Assembly (NCBI RefSeq): GCF_041734735.1
Contig: NC_134896.1
Location: 53,305,394-53,369,393, forward strand
Length of the DNA: 64,000 bases
Source: Babylonia areolata
Lineage: Eukaryota; Mollusca; Gastropoda; Neogastropoda; Buccinidae
Direction: 5' to 3'
In this document: one piece after another, positions 30,393-35,718 of the stretch
How the letters are laid out: every line of letters starts with the position of its first letter
How positions within the stretch are numbered: position 1 is the first letter of the stretch
The notes under the pieces: model-generated
What the model was told of the DNA's origin: nothing
Seen by the model: the letters and a program-made list of their open reading frames with translations, nothing else
Databases searched by the model: none
Translations under genes and position numbers: made by a program

Positions 30393-31104
30393 CACAGCAT
30401 GCAGCCGCCTTCTCAGATAAAAAAAAGTTTAGAAAACGCTTGTGCTTTATGTTTGCAAGACATGTTTCAGGGGTTCATGTACTGATGTAGTCGTGGAAGT
30501 CTGGAAAAGTCATGGGGGAAAATGAGAGAACCATTTCAAGGGCTGGAAAAGTCTTTGAAATACATATTTTGCCCTTCAGGGCCTGGAGAAATCTTGCAAT
30601 TTTTATAAAACCTTTGACCTGCACAATTTAACAAAGAGTTTTAATGTATTAATAAAATAAAAATAAAATAAAAAAAATCAGTGATGAAAATTGAACATTG
30701 ATACTTGGATATCTGTTTTGTCAGTGTCATTGCATATTCAAAAATTTTTTCTTCTTCTGCCTTTGTGTTTGGTATAGAAAAATATTTGGGAAAAGGTCCA
30801 GGAATGGATGGTGCTTTGTTTGGTGACATATGGAGGGAATCCTGTACTTTCCTCCTTTTGGCATTTTGTTTGGTCACATGTTGCGGGAAGCCCTGTATTT
30901 TTCTTTTCTTCCCTCCATGCACCAGACTACACGGGGCTAGAGGGCGCCACAGGCTTCACCCCGGCCCAGGACATGCCCCAGTGGGAGGACCCCCAGCAGG
31001 AGGAGCACGAGGATGAGATGCACGAGGTCCGCCGCCGCCGCCTCCAGAGGTTCTCCCAGGACAGCCAGCAGAGGGGCAATGCTGATAACCTGGATTTGGA
31101 CTGA
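1549..31104 (+). CDS. SYVN1: E3 ubiquitin-protein ligase synoviolin (HRD1), whole gene, 14 coding exons
   Basis: HRD1 is the ER-membrane RING ligase that ubiquitinates misfolded proteins during ER-associated degradation. Coding exons: 1549-1677, 6788-6880, 8808-8960, 10061-10109, 11928-12031, 14312-14438, 16533-16632, 17340-17405, 19047-19342, 21333-21425, 23337-23489, 25599-25779, 29643-29884, 30926-31104. They total 1965 bases, 654 residues plus stop (human protein about 617), and every phase closes with GT-AG borders. Exons 1-8 give the multi-spanning membrane part, with near-identical blocks such as LLERSWYAVTETCLAF-like and DFSPRFVALFTLLLFLKCFH. The RING-H2 ligands are C290, C293, C306, H308, H311, C314, C325, C328. 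Then come a Pro/Thr/Gln-rich cytosolic tail, the conserved helical HAF-H segment near residues 465-515 (docking site for HERP in the family) and the terminal RRRRLQ motif. The reading frame is intact. Confidence 0.97.
2035..4680 (+). mobile_element. CR1/L2-type non-LTR retrotransposon (LINE), 5'-truncated and decayed
   Basis: The order is: the end of an apurinic endonuclease (IYRSPN near 2065, MGDFNYP near 2170, KSDHDVLSF near 2390), a linker, then reverse transcriptase. RT motifs are IFKKGSK..GNYSPVSL near 3255-3305, VYLDFRKAFDSVPHERL near 3492-3545, and NADDTK (the YADD box) near 3738. The C-terminal domain has LYKAFVRPHLAY and VQRRATKIL near 4105-4220. The frame is broken at several points, for example stops near 2701 and 3196 and shifts near 3350 and 3660. 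The 5' end lacks ORF1 and most of the endonuclease. It ends in a (CTA)n tail at 4668-4681, as expected for this clade. It is in the same orientation as SYVN1. Clade assignment by eye. Confidence 0.85.
4766..4890 (-). mobile_element. tRNA-type SINE fragment
   Basis: The words 'aaggaggcatcactgc', 'ggcagatgcatgacc' and 'agcatagcccaa' match, in reverse orientation, a dispersed element also seen near 48650-49110 and 56335-56420. This is a decayed copy. Confidence 0.5.
5018..5263 (-). mobile_element. SINE family B copy (partial)
   Basis: Reverse orientation. The head at 5263 reads as a tRNA-like sequence with B box GTTCGATTCCC. The body has the shared words 'caaaattctgtag' and 'gggttgtcctct' (here reversed as 'aattttgctagaggacaac'). 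Other copies lie near 6010-6415, 19420-20480 (split), 52495-52645 and 55866-56112. Confidence 0.7.
6010..6415 (-). mobile_element. SINE family B, near full length
   Basis: This reverse copy of about 405 bases has all family parts: tRNA-like head near 6330-6415, body with 'agaattttgccagg', and a 3' segment 'tcacaacagatttctctgtg' next to a short (tttgta)n tail. It serves as the reference for the other partial copies in the window. Confidence 0.75.
6788..6880 (+). CDS. SYVN1: SYVN1 coding exon 2
   Basis: Residues 44-74, VIYLQAFVFVILMG...FFGQLRAAEME, the second membrane helix and the GQLRAAEME motif. Acceptor TTGCAG, donor GAG|GTAAGT, phase 0 on both sides. Confidence 0.96.
6881..8807 (+). other. 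SYVN1: SYVN1 intron 2, contents
   Basis: AT-rich intron with homopolymer runs. About 8515-8640 is the 3' part of a SINE B copy (plus orientation), with a long degenerate (aatac)n tail from 8605 to 8760 that reaches to about 45 bases before exon 3. No gene is seen in the rest. Confidence 0.7.
8515..8760 (+). mobile_element. SINE family B 3' end with long AATAC tail
   Basis: The words 'gatagcagtctgaatttcag' and 'gaaatctgtcatgacaaaag' match the 3' segment of SINE B, followed by about 150 bases of degenerate 'aatac' pentamers. The 5' part is absent. Confidence 0.65.
8808..8960 (+). CDS. SYVN1: SYVN1 coding exon 3
   Basis: Residues 75-125, HLIERSWYAVTETCLAF through HWLAEDRVDF. This is the most conserved membrane block of HRD1, nearly identical to human. 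Acceptor TTGCAG, donor TTT|GTAAGT, phase 0 on both sides. Confidence 0.97.
8970..9238 (+). repeat. SYVN1: Two-copy tandem duplication (about 135 bp) after exon 3
   Basis: Copy 1 (about 8970-9105) and copy 2 (about 9106-9238) share a G-rich start, then 'tctgtttgaaactgtt', 'caagaaagtcttgtatt' and 'gtcctgtt'. It begins about ten bases after the exon 3 donor but does not include the junction itself. Confidence 0.75.
9239..10060 (+). other. SYVN1: SYVN1 intron 3, remainder
   Basis: AT-rich sequence with CAA/GAA triplet runs near 9745-9800. I see no gene or recognisable element here. Confidence 0.5.
10061..10109 (+). CDS. SYVN1: SYVN1 coding exon 4 (micro-exon)
   Basis: A 49-base exon encoding residues 126-141 (MERSPVISILFHMRVL) plus one base of codon 142. 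Acceptor TTCTAG, donor CTCT|GTGAGT, phase 1. Homologous to human MERSPNISWLFHCRIV. Confidence 0.94.
10195..10450 (+). repeat. Two-copy duplication with GT/GA microsatellites
   Basis: Both copies read (gt)n(ga)n then 'cattt/caataaatcacagag' and 'aatgtttcagt'. Copy 1 is about 10195-10320 and copy 2 about 10322-10445. The second has a G run of about 18. Confidence 0.75.
10451..11534 (+). other. SYVN1: SYVN1 intron 4, middle part
   Basis: Low-complexity C-, G- and CT-rich stretches near 10625-10710, 10855-10905 and 11430-11450. A short duplicated sequence, 'taatgaatagacataa' with 'aacaaaacatt', is at 11393-11425 and 11457-11487. No gene is seen. Confidence 0.5.
11549..11904 (-). mobile_element. 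SINE family A, full length, next to SYVN1 exon 5
   Basis: Reverse orientation; tRNA-like head at the right end with A box TAGCCGAGTGG and B box GGTTTGAATCA. The body is shared with six other copies (word 'cagccatactccgtttt'), and the tail is (agaag)n. A 14-bp target duplication TCATTTGTGGATTT flanks it at 11535-11548 and 11905-11918. The insertion therefore ends only 23 bases before exon 5. Confidence 0.9.
11928..12031 (+). CDS. SYVN1: SYVN1 coding exon 5
   Basis: Completes codon 142 (Ser) and encodes residues 143-176, LLTFLGMLDMYFVNHAYYST to VQLVFGFE. Acceptor TTTCAG 23 bases after a SINE, donor GAG|GTCAGT, phase 0. Its 3' end is the seed of the adjoining minisatellite. Confidence 0.96.
12018..13545 (+). 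repeat. SYVN1: 38-bp minisatellite copied from the SYVN1 exon 5 donor junction
   Basis: The unit is GTCTTTGAG joined to GTCAGTAAGTAACCAGG and a variable 'tgatcatagaaa' part. The exon/intron edge itself (GTCTTTGGCTTTGAG|GTCAGTGTGTAAC) reads as the first, diverged unit, and a second is at 12072-12090. After an unrelated insert (about 12091-12240) roughly 34 units follow to 13545. Most units carry GAG|GTCAGT plus an overlapping CA|GTAAGT, so each looks like a 5' splice site. Confidence 0.9.
13546..14311 (+). other. SYVN1: SYVN1 intron 5, remainder
   Basis: AT-rich sequence after the minisatellite, with poly-A runs near 13645 and 13760. No element is recognised. Confidence 0.5.
14312..14438 (+). 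CDS. SYVN1: SYVN1 coding exon 6
   Basis: Residues 177-218, YAILFTVIAMTFIKYVLHTV, then DLQHENPWDNKAVYLLYTEL and FM, plus one base of codon 219. Acceptor TACAG, donor ATGG|GTATGC, phase 1. Confidence 0.97.
14439..16532 (+). other. SYVN1: SYVN1 intron 6, contents
   Basis: A short two-copy duplication ('ttggcttcagac', 'ggaaaatct') is at 14458-14550. A dispersed element is at about 14990-15325. There is a T run of about 30 at 15333-15363, and GT microsatellites at 16270-16340. The rest is AT-rich without a recognisable gene. Confidence 0.6.
14990..15325. repeat. Dispersed repeat with internal duplication
   Basis: Contains 'gtgatgtcactgatgacatc' near 15038, then two tandem copies of a block with 'ggaaggtgga' and 'aatcacacc.tttgatc'. 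A related, shorter copy is at about 33175-33330 ('gtgacgtcactgatgatatc', 'ctagagtggtaaa'). Family unknown; no clear terminal repeats. Confidence 0.6.
16533..16632 (+). CDS. SYVN1: SYVN1 coding exon 7
   Basis: Completes Gly219 and encodes LTRVVLYFCFMAIMIKVHTF and PLFAIRPMYLAI, residues 220-251, plus two bases of Arg252. Acceptor GACAG, donor ATCAG|GTCAGT. Confidence 0.96.
16665..17033 (-). mobile_element. SINE family A copy after SYVN1 exon 7
   Basis: Reverse full-length copy. The tRNA-like head is near 17033 (B box diverged to GTTCGAATCT on the reverse strand), the body carries 'tatactccgttttc', and the tail is 'ttcttcttcg'. It begins about 33 bases after the exon 7 donor. Confidence 0.85.
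17340..17405 (+). CDS. SYVN1: SYVN1 coding exon 8
   Basis: Completes Arg252, encodes SLKKALHDVIMSRRAIRNMN and T, residues 253-273, and gives two bases of Leu274. Acceptor TTTCAG, donor ACATT|GTAAGT. SRRAIRNMNTLYP is invariant in HRD1. Confidence 0.96.
17406..19046 (+). other. SYVN1: SYVN1 intron 8, contents
   Basis: Contains a TTAA-ended MITE at 17814-18042. The remaining sequence is unique or unrecognised; open frames on either strand here show no protein features and no codon pattern. Confidence 0.6.
17814..18042. mobile_element. MITE with TTAACTC inverted ends, copy 1
   Basis: 229 bases from TTAACTCTCTCCATACG to CGTACTGAGTGAGTTAA, so the ends are imperfect inverted repeats that include TTAA. 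A second, about 90% similar copy is at 32776-32996. TTAA edges suggest a piggyBac-type target, which is inference since no transposase is present. Confidence 0.8.
19047..19342 (+). CDS. SYVN1: SYVN1 coding exon 9 (RING-H2 domain)
   Basis: Residues 275-372. The RING is CIICREEM...CNHIFHTSCLRSWF then CPTC; it carries all eight zinc ligands. A Pro/Ala/Gln-rich linker follows, ending QQFFQN. Acceptor ACCAG, donor AACT|GTGAGT, phase 1. This exon is much more GC-rich than its introns, so an antisense open frame of about 200 codons arises and should be ignored. Confidence 0.97.
19420..20480 (+). mobile_element. SINE family B copy split by a pogo-type element
   Basis: The left part (19420-19629) has the body words 'ggttgtccctggcaaaattc' and 'gaaaaatccacttc'. 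The right part (20318-20480) resumes with 'aaactgcacgcagg', 'gggagagcagtcc' and 'aatctgttgtgacaaaa' plus an (aatac)n tail. Removing 19630-20317 restores the order seen in the intact copy at 6010-6415. Confidence 0.85.
19630..20317 (+). mobile_element. pogo/Tigger-type DNA transposon, internal-deletion relic
   Basis: Ends are inverted repeats: TACTGTAAAGTTCGGTCTAT at the left and, reversed, TACCGTAAAGTTTGGTCTAT at the right, with TA at both edges as expected for Tc1/mariner-pogo insertion. The short open frame inside (about 19732-20015) keeps the last part of a DDE transposase: GHLRRASFAEVCHWILTAWG, then an acidic tail SDTEDEDFS. The catalytic domain and the DNA-binding N terminus are missing, so it is nonautonomous. 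A second relic starts at 63338. Confidence 0.85.
20487..20750 (+). mobile_element. SINE family A, 5'-truncated, plus orientation
   Basis: Starts inside the body ('caatctcccaggtcaac') and runs through 'gagtatggctgcctacatgg' to 'gagtgaatgtggctg' and an 'agaagaag' tail. The tRNA-like head is missing. It follows directly on the SINE B tail. Confidence 0.8.
21333..21425 (+). CDS. SYVN1: SYVN1 coding exon 10
   Basis: Completes Phe373 and encodes QGFGGFPFAWPPMQQPGVQP and VQANGQQPQQ, residues 374-403, plus one base of Ala404. Pro/Gln-rich cytosolic tail. Acceptor after a GT microsatellite (TTTCAG), donor CAAG|GTCAGC. Confidence 0.94.
21540..22440. mobile_element. Composite foldback element with GACTCACTTGTG ends
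   Basis: The family has inverted ends GACTCACTTGTG and CACAAGTGAGTC. A simple copy lies at 23849-24337. Here the left part matches that copy, but a second, opposite-facing copy follows, so 21791-22043 and 22131-22374 are inverted repeats of about 250 bases with a loop of about 87. The ends of the inner copy are at 22068 and 22430. No coding capacity. Confidence 0.8.
22549..23327 (+). repeat. SYVN1: 46-bp minisatellite before SYVN1 exon 11
   Basis: About 17 units of GTTCACCTTTAGATAAAGAG plus GTGTATTCTGATTGTATATT and GACGTC. The first six or so units are almost identical, and later ones are diverged ('gttgatctaggataaagatg'). The array stops just at the pyrimidine tract of exon 11 (23314-23336); no unit contains the junction. 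Confidence 0.9.
23337..23489 (+). CDS. SYVN1: SYVN1 coding exon 11
   Basis: Completes Ala404 and encodes residues 405-454: GTPSTGGATTATTSSSS, an eight-residue Thr-rich run, then TPPPPFYPSMPFFMPPF, plus one base of codon 455. This low-complexity tail matches the Ser/Thr/Pro-rich region of human HRD1. Acceptor ATCAG, donor TTCT|GTGAGT. Confidence 0.93.
23849..24337. mobile_element. GACTCACTTGTG-ended element, simple copy
   Basis: 489 bases from GACTCACTTGTG to CACAAGTGAGTC, in the same orientation as the left part of the composite at 21540, with shared words 'acccggtgttcggttg' and 'gacaccaaatttggca'. Noncoding; superfamily not assigned. Confidence 0.75.
24767..25598 (+). repeat. SYVN1: Minisatellite copied from the SYVN1 exon 12 acceptor junction
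   Basis: About 30 irregular units (20-50 bp) of TGATTGACAG followed by GTGGTTTCCCCC or GCAGTTTCCCC and 'ttgactgatatga'. The true acceptor of exon 12 is the last unit: TTTGACAG|GTGGTTTCCCCCC. Each unit therefore carries an AG followed by a copy of the exon's first bases. Confidence 0.88.
25599..25779 (+). CDS. SYVN1: SYVN1 coding exon 12 (HAF-H segment)
   Basis: Completes codon 455, encodes residues 456-514 (GFPPPTSSLGGLSEEELQGM...LLDGAMVLIAQYNQVAASM) and gives two bases of Gly515. The helical part is homologous to human GLTPEELRALEG...HTLLDAAMLQINQY. The acceptor ACAG|GTGGTT is the only nearby one that fits the phase; the other candidate AG at 25618-25619 does not. Donor ATGGG|GTGAGT. Confidence 0.9.
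25768..26171 (+). repeat. SYVN1: Repeat array copied from the SYVN1 exon 12 donor junction, left part
   Basis: C-rich units that restart with CATGG.GTGAGTGAGC, as in the true donor CCATGG|GGTGAGTGAGC, followed by 'ttccaacccctg.aac'. Clear restarts are near 25845, 25987 and 26082. The array is interrupted by the RAG1-N-like element and continues at 28352. Confidence 0.85.
26522..27352 (+). CDS. RAG1 N-terminal-region-like zinc-binding protein, 276 aa
   Basis: Intact frame from ATG (context acaaaATGg) to TAA. The motif order follows the RAG1 N-terminal region: CRVCG (C28, C31) for RAG1 CRICG; LFRFFGLDV.....HPTCICIKC (H72, C75, C77, C80) for RAG1 KVFRIDV....IHPTEFCHNC; then W114 and C126-x2-C129 for the RAG1 W-x-SCDIC pair. 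A basic GRPKKRR segment (residues 139-145, AT-hook or nuclear-localisation type) follows, then a Ser/Thr/Cys-rich tail with acidic SEDEDLN and EEEE patches. There is no RING, nonamer-binding or catalytic core, so it cannot be a transposase alone. It lies in SYVN1 intron 12 in the sense direction. Role unknown; binding of partner proteins or DNA ends is speculation. Confidence 0.82.
   Translation: MESGAVVAALLTGQHTFSEHLRCLDNMCRVCGEQVLRRDKDKGLNARLCAKYSSELFRFFGLDVSNDEEGKHPTCICIKCYKKMIKMKHTHGNSQLKTANENVALDIDRMSEIWTTFDPDLSLDQCKTCSFHHSKSQPGRPKKRRSAPVKKCTDDSFDPSDLCLDTDDSVSTSFCQSTSTPVKKTRTLCTNTCPITPKTPVTDAAISPIAQLKRKTVYVDSEDEDLNTSLTEEEEKLCTRLMCIIDVQEKKMFEFSQCHTSTEWITNYKQGVHTDL
27353..28351 (+). other. 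Noncoding 3' part of the RAG1-N-like element
   Basis: No open frame of interest. A CT microsatellite lies at 27527-27685. From 28130 the sequence becomes GC-richer and ends in CGTTTCGCGCTCGCTCGC and GGCTGCCTTGTGCCGCCGTG near the terminus. It probably holds the 3' UTR of the ORF; no AATAAA was found near it. Confidence 0.5.
28352..29330 (+). repeat. SYVN1: Exon 12 donor-junction array, right part, with copies of exon 12
   Basis: Continues the C-rich units ('caccatggagtc.gtgagc', 'ttccaactcctgcaacaccc'). Two pieces also copy the 3' end of exon 12 itself: 28464-28493 (CTTATCGGCCAGCGCAAACA then GGTGGGTGCCTCCATGGGG) and 29276-29326 (GCCATGGTGCTC, CAGTACAACC, GCCACCATGGGGTG). The blocks 'gggaatgtta.gagcttagc' at 25855, 28369 and 28939 show that a larger unit was duplicated as well. 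Confidence 0.8.
29331..29475 (-). mobile_element. 3' end of a LINE or SINE, reverse
   Basis: (acaag)n followed by 'aaaatctttattaacgaggg' and a short GC-rich end, the typical reversed tail of a non-LTR element. A related tail type, (gataa)n 'ctttattatc', occurs at 62127-62165. Class uncertain. Confidence 0.45.
29643..29884 (+). CDS. SYVN1: SYVN1 coding exon 13
   Basis: Completes Gly515 and encodes residues 516-595, MSGIQTAPLNVQQPPLSSAS through VGSVNSEEKL: an Ala/Ser/Thr-rich tail, as in human ASLGPPRPATSVNSTEE. One base of Asp596 follows. Acceptor TTTCAG, donor CTTG|GTCAGT. Confidence 0.93.
29885..30925 (+). other. SYVN1: SYVN1 intron 13, contents
   Basis: AT-rich, with an A run of about 32 at 30361-30392. 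A short paired repeat ('tttggcattttgtttggtcacat' related to 'tggtgctttgtttggtgacat') lies at 30808-30880. No gene is seen. Confidence 0.5.
30926..31104 (+). CDS. SYVN1: SYVN1 coding exon 14 and stop
   Basis: Completes Asp596 and encodes residues 597-654, YTGLEGATGFTPAQ through EVRRRRLQRFSQDSQQ to DNLDLD, then TGA. The RRRRLQ motif matches the human C terminus (LRRRRLQKLESPVAH); the molluscan tail is about ten residues longer. Confidence 0.95.
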
Positions 31105-32340
31105 TCCGATCTGTGGGGGTGGGCTGAAAGAATGCGTGGGTGGATGGGTGTGTGTGTGTACATGTGGGGCTGGAAGAATGTATGGGTGTGTGTGTGTGTG
31201 TACGTGTGAGAAGGGAGCTTGGCCGAAAGAATGCACGTGGGTGTGTGCGAGTGCGTGTGGGAACGAGGTTGAGGTGATTGTCCCCCAAGTTTGGCCGTTA
31301 CTCTTTTTGTGTGTGTATGAATGAGAAGGACTAAAGTGATAGTCAAGAGTGTGTTTGAGGAATGAGAGAGAGAGGGAGAGAGAGGTGGGGAAAGAAGAGT
31401 AACTGTGTGTGTGATGTAGTAGTGTGAGAGAGAGAGAAATGAGCAAACGTGAATATGCGATCAGAGAGGTGTTTACTTTACTGTGTACTTGTGTGTGTCT
31501 CAAGCTAAGCAGGGATGATGATTATTGTATGTAGCAAACAATATTTGGAGGGTATGCATGAAACTGTGTAAATATACTCAGGTGTGTATCTTCCCGGATG
31601 AGATAGAATGTTATTTTTCTATTGTTGTTTATCATTATTTTTTCATCTTTCTTGTTTTATTGCAGAACCAACCAGCTTTCCTCTTTCTCTCTTTTTTTTT
31701 TTTTTCCTTTTCTGAAAGTTATTTTATAAGTATTTTCTACAAGAAATTTTCTCATCATTATTGTTTTATCTCAAAGCTAACGAGTAGCTTTTTTTCCTCT
31801 CCTCTTTTTCAAAATGAAATTTATTGTTTATTTTCTGTAAGAATTCGTTTAATGCTTTTGGCATGAAGGTAAATTTATATGGACAGACCCTGTGAAGAAA
31901 TATGATACTGGTACTGAAAAATGACAGTAGCAGAACATTGCTCACATGAGCGTGTGCACACACACACACTGCTATTGTAAATAACACCTGTGGATATAAC
32001 ACACAGGTGCATACCTCAGAACAAAATCAACATACTTCAGACAAGGAAGACAGAGTAAGAAATGCCATGAAACCAAACGCTGCAGTAAGTAGCATTCTCC
32101 AGATACAATTCAAGGTGGAAACCAAACGCTGCAGTAAGTAGCATTCTCCAGATACAATTCAAGGTTGCTATTTTTGGGGGGTTATTTTTATTTATGGATT
32201 TTTTTTTTTGTGCTGATTTTTTTTCTTCTTTTCTTCTGATATATCAGAAGAACTTGATTGTGTTCACTGACAATCCATGATTCCAACCTAGGTGTTGATT
32301 TGCTTCAGTCTGCTCTGCCATTTAGTTATGTTTTAAATAA

Positions 32341-32341
<1 letters not shown>
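31105..32341 (+). other. SYVN1: Probable SYVN1 3' UTR
   Basis: Starts with GT/GA-rich sequence, then AT-rich DNA. The first AATAAA in the + strand is at 32336-32341, just before a CA microsatellite; another is at 35859-35864. Which one is used cannot be told. A 48-bp two-copy repeat at 32071-32165 lies inside. Confidence 0.45.
32071..32165 (+). repeat. 48-bp direct duplication in the SYVN1 3' UTR region
   Basis: GAAACCAAACGCTGCAGTAA and GTAGCATTCTCCAGATACAA plus TTCAAGGT occur twice with no mismatch (about 32069-32116, 32117-32165), so this is a recent tandem duplication. Confidence 0.85.
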
Positions 32342-32371
<30 letters not shown>

Positions 32372-32775
32372 AAGAGAATGTACAAATCCGTATGTTTTCC
32401 TTCCTGGTTCACAGGGAAATATGTGGTGTCCATGTGTTCGCACATTTTTTGCATACTTATTTATTTGTTGTATATATTTACATACATGTTGAAGCTTTTG
32501 CAGAATGTGCTGTAGAGACTGAGGAATTGAATCATGTGGTGTTCAGAAATACAAATGATGCGTCCTTTACCAGTCAGCATGGAACACACAGCATTATCAA
32601 CTGTGGGGAAGCTGCCAGTAAAAAAAAAAAAGGGTCCCTTAACCTTCTTTCTTTCTTTCTTTTTTAAATCAGAGAAGGGCTAGGATGTATTTGTGGTTGT
32701 AGAGCTCAGAATCACAGAGGCAGCATTGCTGCTTTGTCTGCCCAGAAGACATAAGCTAAAATGATTTTCGTCTTT

Positions 32776-32996
32776 TTAACTCTCTCCATATGAATGGCGA
32801 AAGAGACGACGTTAACAGCGTTTCACCCCAGTTACCATCATCAAAATATTGCAAGCAGAAGGCTCTTATACTGAACAGGTGAATGTTGACAAAGAATACC
32901 ACAATTCTGACGACGGAAGTTAAATGTTGGGTCATTCAGACACCCGAGGGGTCTGTGTAGAGGAGAAGAGAGGACTGGCCGTACTGAGTGAGTTAA
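32776..32996. mobile_element. MITE with TTAACTC inverted ends, copy 2
   Basis: TTAACTCTCTCCATATGAAT at the left to GTACTGAGTGAGTTAA at the right, closely matching 17814-18042 in the same orientation but lacking about ten bases before 'gggtctgtgtag'. Confidence 0.8.
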
Positions 32997-33174
32997 TGCT
33001 GGCAAGTATACATCATCAAACAAACAGCATGGAATTAGGAAATCCTTGTAATTTGATTTGTGATTCCAATATTACTTATTTTATTTTCTAAATGTTAAAA
33101 CTTACGTGAAGTAACACGCCTTTTTTTTGTCCAGGGGTGATGAACTACATGAGACAAGGGCTGTAATTTAGTTG

Positions 33175-33545
33175 TAACCCCTTGACTGCCTGAAAAGGTA
33201 GCACTTACGTCCATGGTGACGTCACTGATGATATCATCAAAAGAAGGGAAATAGCTCTCTGGAAGGCTGAAAATTCGCACATTTTATCTAGAGTGGTAAA
33301 AATTCATCCATTTGATCTAGTGTGGTAAATCTCCAGACTGTTTGGTGGATTGTTCTGGATATTGATCATCTTTTCACTGTTAGCCGCAGGAAATTTGGCC
33401 AAGCAGAGCAAACCGATAGGCCTAGTTTGCATCAGTTTGACATGGTACAGTATATGACACCAAACTATGATTTGAAAATTATTATTATTATTTATACAGC
33501 GCTGAATCTTGTGCAGAGACAAATCAAAGCGTTTTCGCTACAGTA
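33175..33545. repeat. Dispersed repeat fragments
   Basis: 33175-33330 is a shorter relative of the element at 14990-15325. About 33480-33540 has 'attatttatacagcgctgaa' and 'gcagagacaaatcaaagcg', the widespread 'ttatatagcgc' type of SINE/LINE tail; a second one is at 36955-37020. Confidence 0.5.
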
Positions 33546-35281
33546 TTGGTGTGAAATAACTTTCTATTGTTTTTCTCCAGCACACAAGGTGTTCATGCCA
33601 GCTTGTATACATCATAAAACAGCACTAGCCTGACAAGAACTTTTGGTAGTCATTTGGTTTGTAATGACTTTTTTTTTTCCAAACAAGTTTGTGAAACTAT
33701 TCTGTGAAAAAGCACACCTTATTTTGGTGTGGTGACAAGGTCTAGATGAGACGAGGGCGGTCGCAGTAAGCTGTAATGTTTTTAGTCATTGTCATCCTGG
33801 TAGATTTTTTTTCCAGACATTCATTCAGCTGTACGTGTCAGAGGACTATCCTTTCTTTCTCTTCTCAGAAAGGTTTTGAACTGTTGGTCCAGACTTTGGT
33901 CCTGTTGCCAGCAAGCATGCATTCACAATACAGGAAATGTTAAAATATCTTTTACATTTTGCTGAAGCAGGATTAAGTGTGGAAATAACTTGGCAAAGTT
34001 ATCAGAAAGCTTGAAAATTGAACTTGTTCAGGTTTTTTTTGTGTGTATGTGTATTCTGAGCATCTCTTATGGTACCTGTAACACACGTGGGTTCTTTTTG
34101 GGTTTCTGTAGGGCATCTGATGATGTGCCATGTCAAAGTTTGTCATTGGTGTTTGAAGTAATTTTGTTTTACAATATTATGCGTGTGTCTGGCAGTGGGA
34201 TGTGAAATGAGTTGCCCCAGTTATGTCTGTCACTTTTTATTTTTATTTTTGTGGTTCTGGGACATCTACAAACTGATTGCACTGAAATTCCTTATTATGG
34301 GCAAAATCTGTGGTGACTAGTTGAAGACAATATTTTAACTGTTGTCAGTAGATTTTAGACTCCCCTCAAAATTCCCCACATTTTCTCCCCGATGAACATT
34401 GTAGACAAGACTTGCCATACATCATCACATGATGCATGTGTTCCTTCATAGATGCTGAGGAGGTAATATCCAGTCTTCATGTCTTTGCCAGGTGAACAAA
34501 AACAAAATGGGGTATATCACTCAAGTTGATGAGAAGAAGTTCATGTTCAGAGATCTCTTCAAGGTCCTGATGGAGTGAAAACAGTCGTACCATTTGACTT
34601 TTTAGTCATTCAGCATAGTCCCCGGGATGTTTTTTCATGTTTTCTGCAAAGACAGACTGCAACACCTGTCAGGAGTATACTCAGAAGTCTGCGCCGAGTG
34701 ACTCGCTGCTGTTGTAAGTCATGTCAAAATTTGTCTACAGTTTAGTATGTATGTATGTCCAAAGGGTAAACAAATCTTGAGAATGCCAGTCTTCATTCTG
34801 AAGCAAACACCTTTGGCCAAGTCACTAATAGTAATACTTCTCCTCATGGAATAATTTCCTTTTTTTTTCTCTCTCTCTTGTCTCCCCCAAGCACCCATGT
34901 GGTGACTTAATCACAATGGGTCATAACAAAAAATGTGATGATTATTGTACAGTTGATTGTTGGTGATTGCGGTGCATGCAGCAAAATGTTCCATGAAATG
35001 TTCAGTGTCGTGGTGTTGGATGAATGCCTTTTTTGTTTGCATGTGAATGATGTTCGCAGAGTCTAGATGTTTGCAGGTGCAGAGGATGTCTGATGTCTGG
35101 GTATGTATTGATGGTGTGTGTCTGAAAGAAGGAAGAATTGTCTTTGCTTTGCTTGGCGTTTCTTTTCAGCATTTTGTTTTCGATTCAGAGGATTGGGCAA
35201 GCTTTCATGACACCTAAAAAAAAAAAAAAAAAAAAAAATGCACATGGAAAACAGATGAGACACAGTTGAATGTATATGTAC
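33546..35281. other. Intergenic DNA, nothing recognised
   Basis: AT-rich DNA between the SYVN1 end and the next element. Open frames are short and without features. Confidence 0.5.
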
Positions 35282-35718
35282 CAGGGTTCGAATTTTACTC
35301 TTTTTTTTTTTGAGTGCCAGACGGGCACTCTGGAGAAAAAAATTTGAGTGTCCAGTTGTGGTTTTGGGTGGCAGCATAATAAAATGAAATCAAATCTTCC
35401 TTCTTTCAACGGTGTGCCAAGGAGTCTTCCTGCCAGGCTTCATTGTACGGGCACTTTGATTCGTACTCCTGCTGTTTATTCTGAACTTTTGTCGCTGTTT
35501 CGGGAGCCTTTCTTTTAACATTGAAGATGAGAAACATCGTTTGTCAATAACACGCCATGAACGTCAACATCCGATCGCATATGTGCAAAGATGCTGCTCC
35601 GCGATTCACCCCGATCAATTTTGGAGTGCCAACTGGGCACTCTCAACAGAAAATTTGCATGCCCGAGCAAACTTTTCATAGCATTTGCATCTGGGCACTC
35701 GCTAAATTCGAACCCTGC
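35282..35718. mobile_element. TIR element with CAGGGTTCGAATTT ends
   Basis: The left end is CAGGGTTCGAATTTTACTC; the right end, reversed, is GCAGGGTTCGAATTTAGCGAG, with GAGTGCC/GGGCACTC palindromic words inside each end. TGTAC flanks it at 35277-35281 and 35719-35723. 437 bases, noncoding. The ends are hAT-like, but a 5-bp flank does not fit the 8 bp of hAT, so the superfamily is open. Confidence 0.7.
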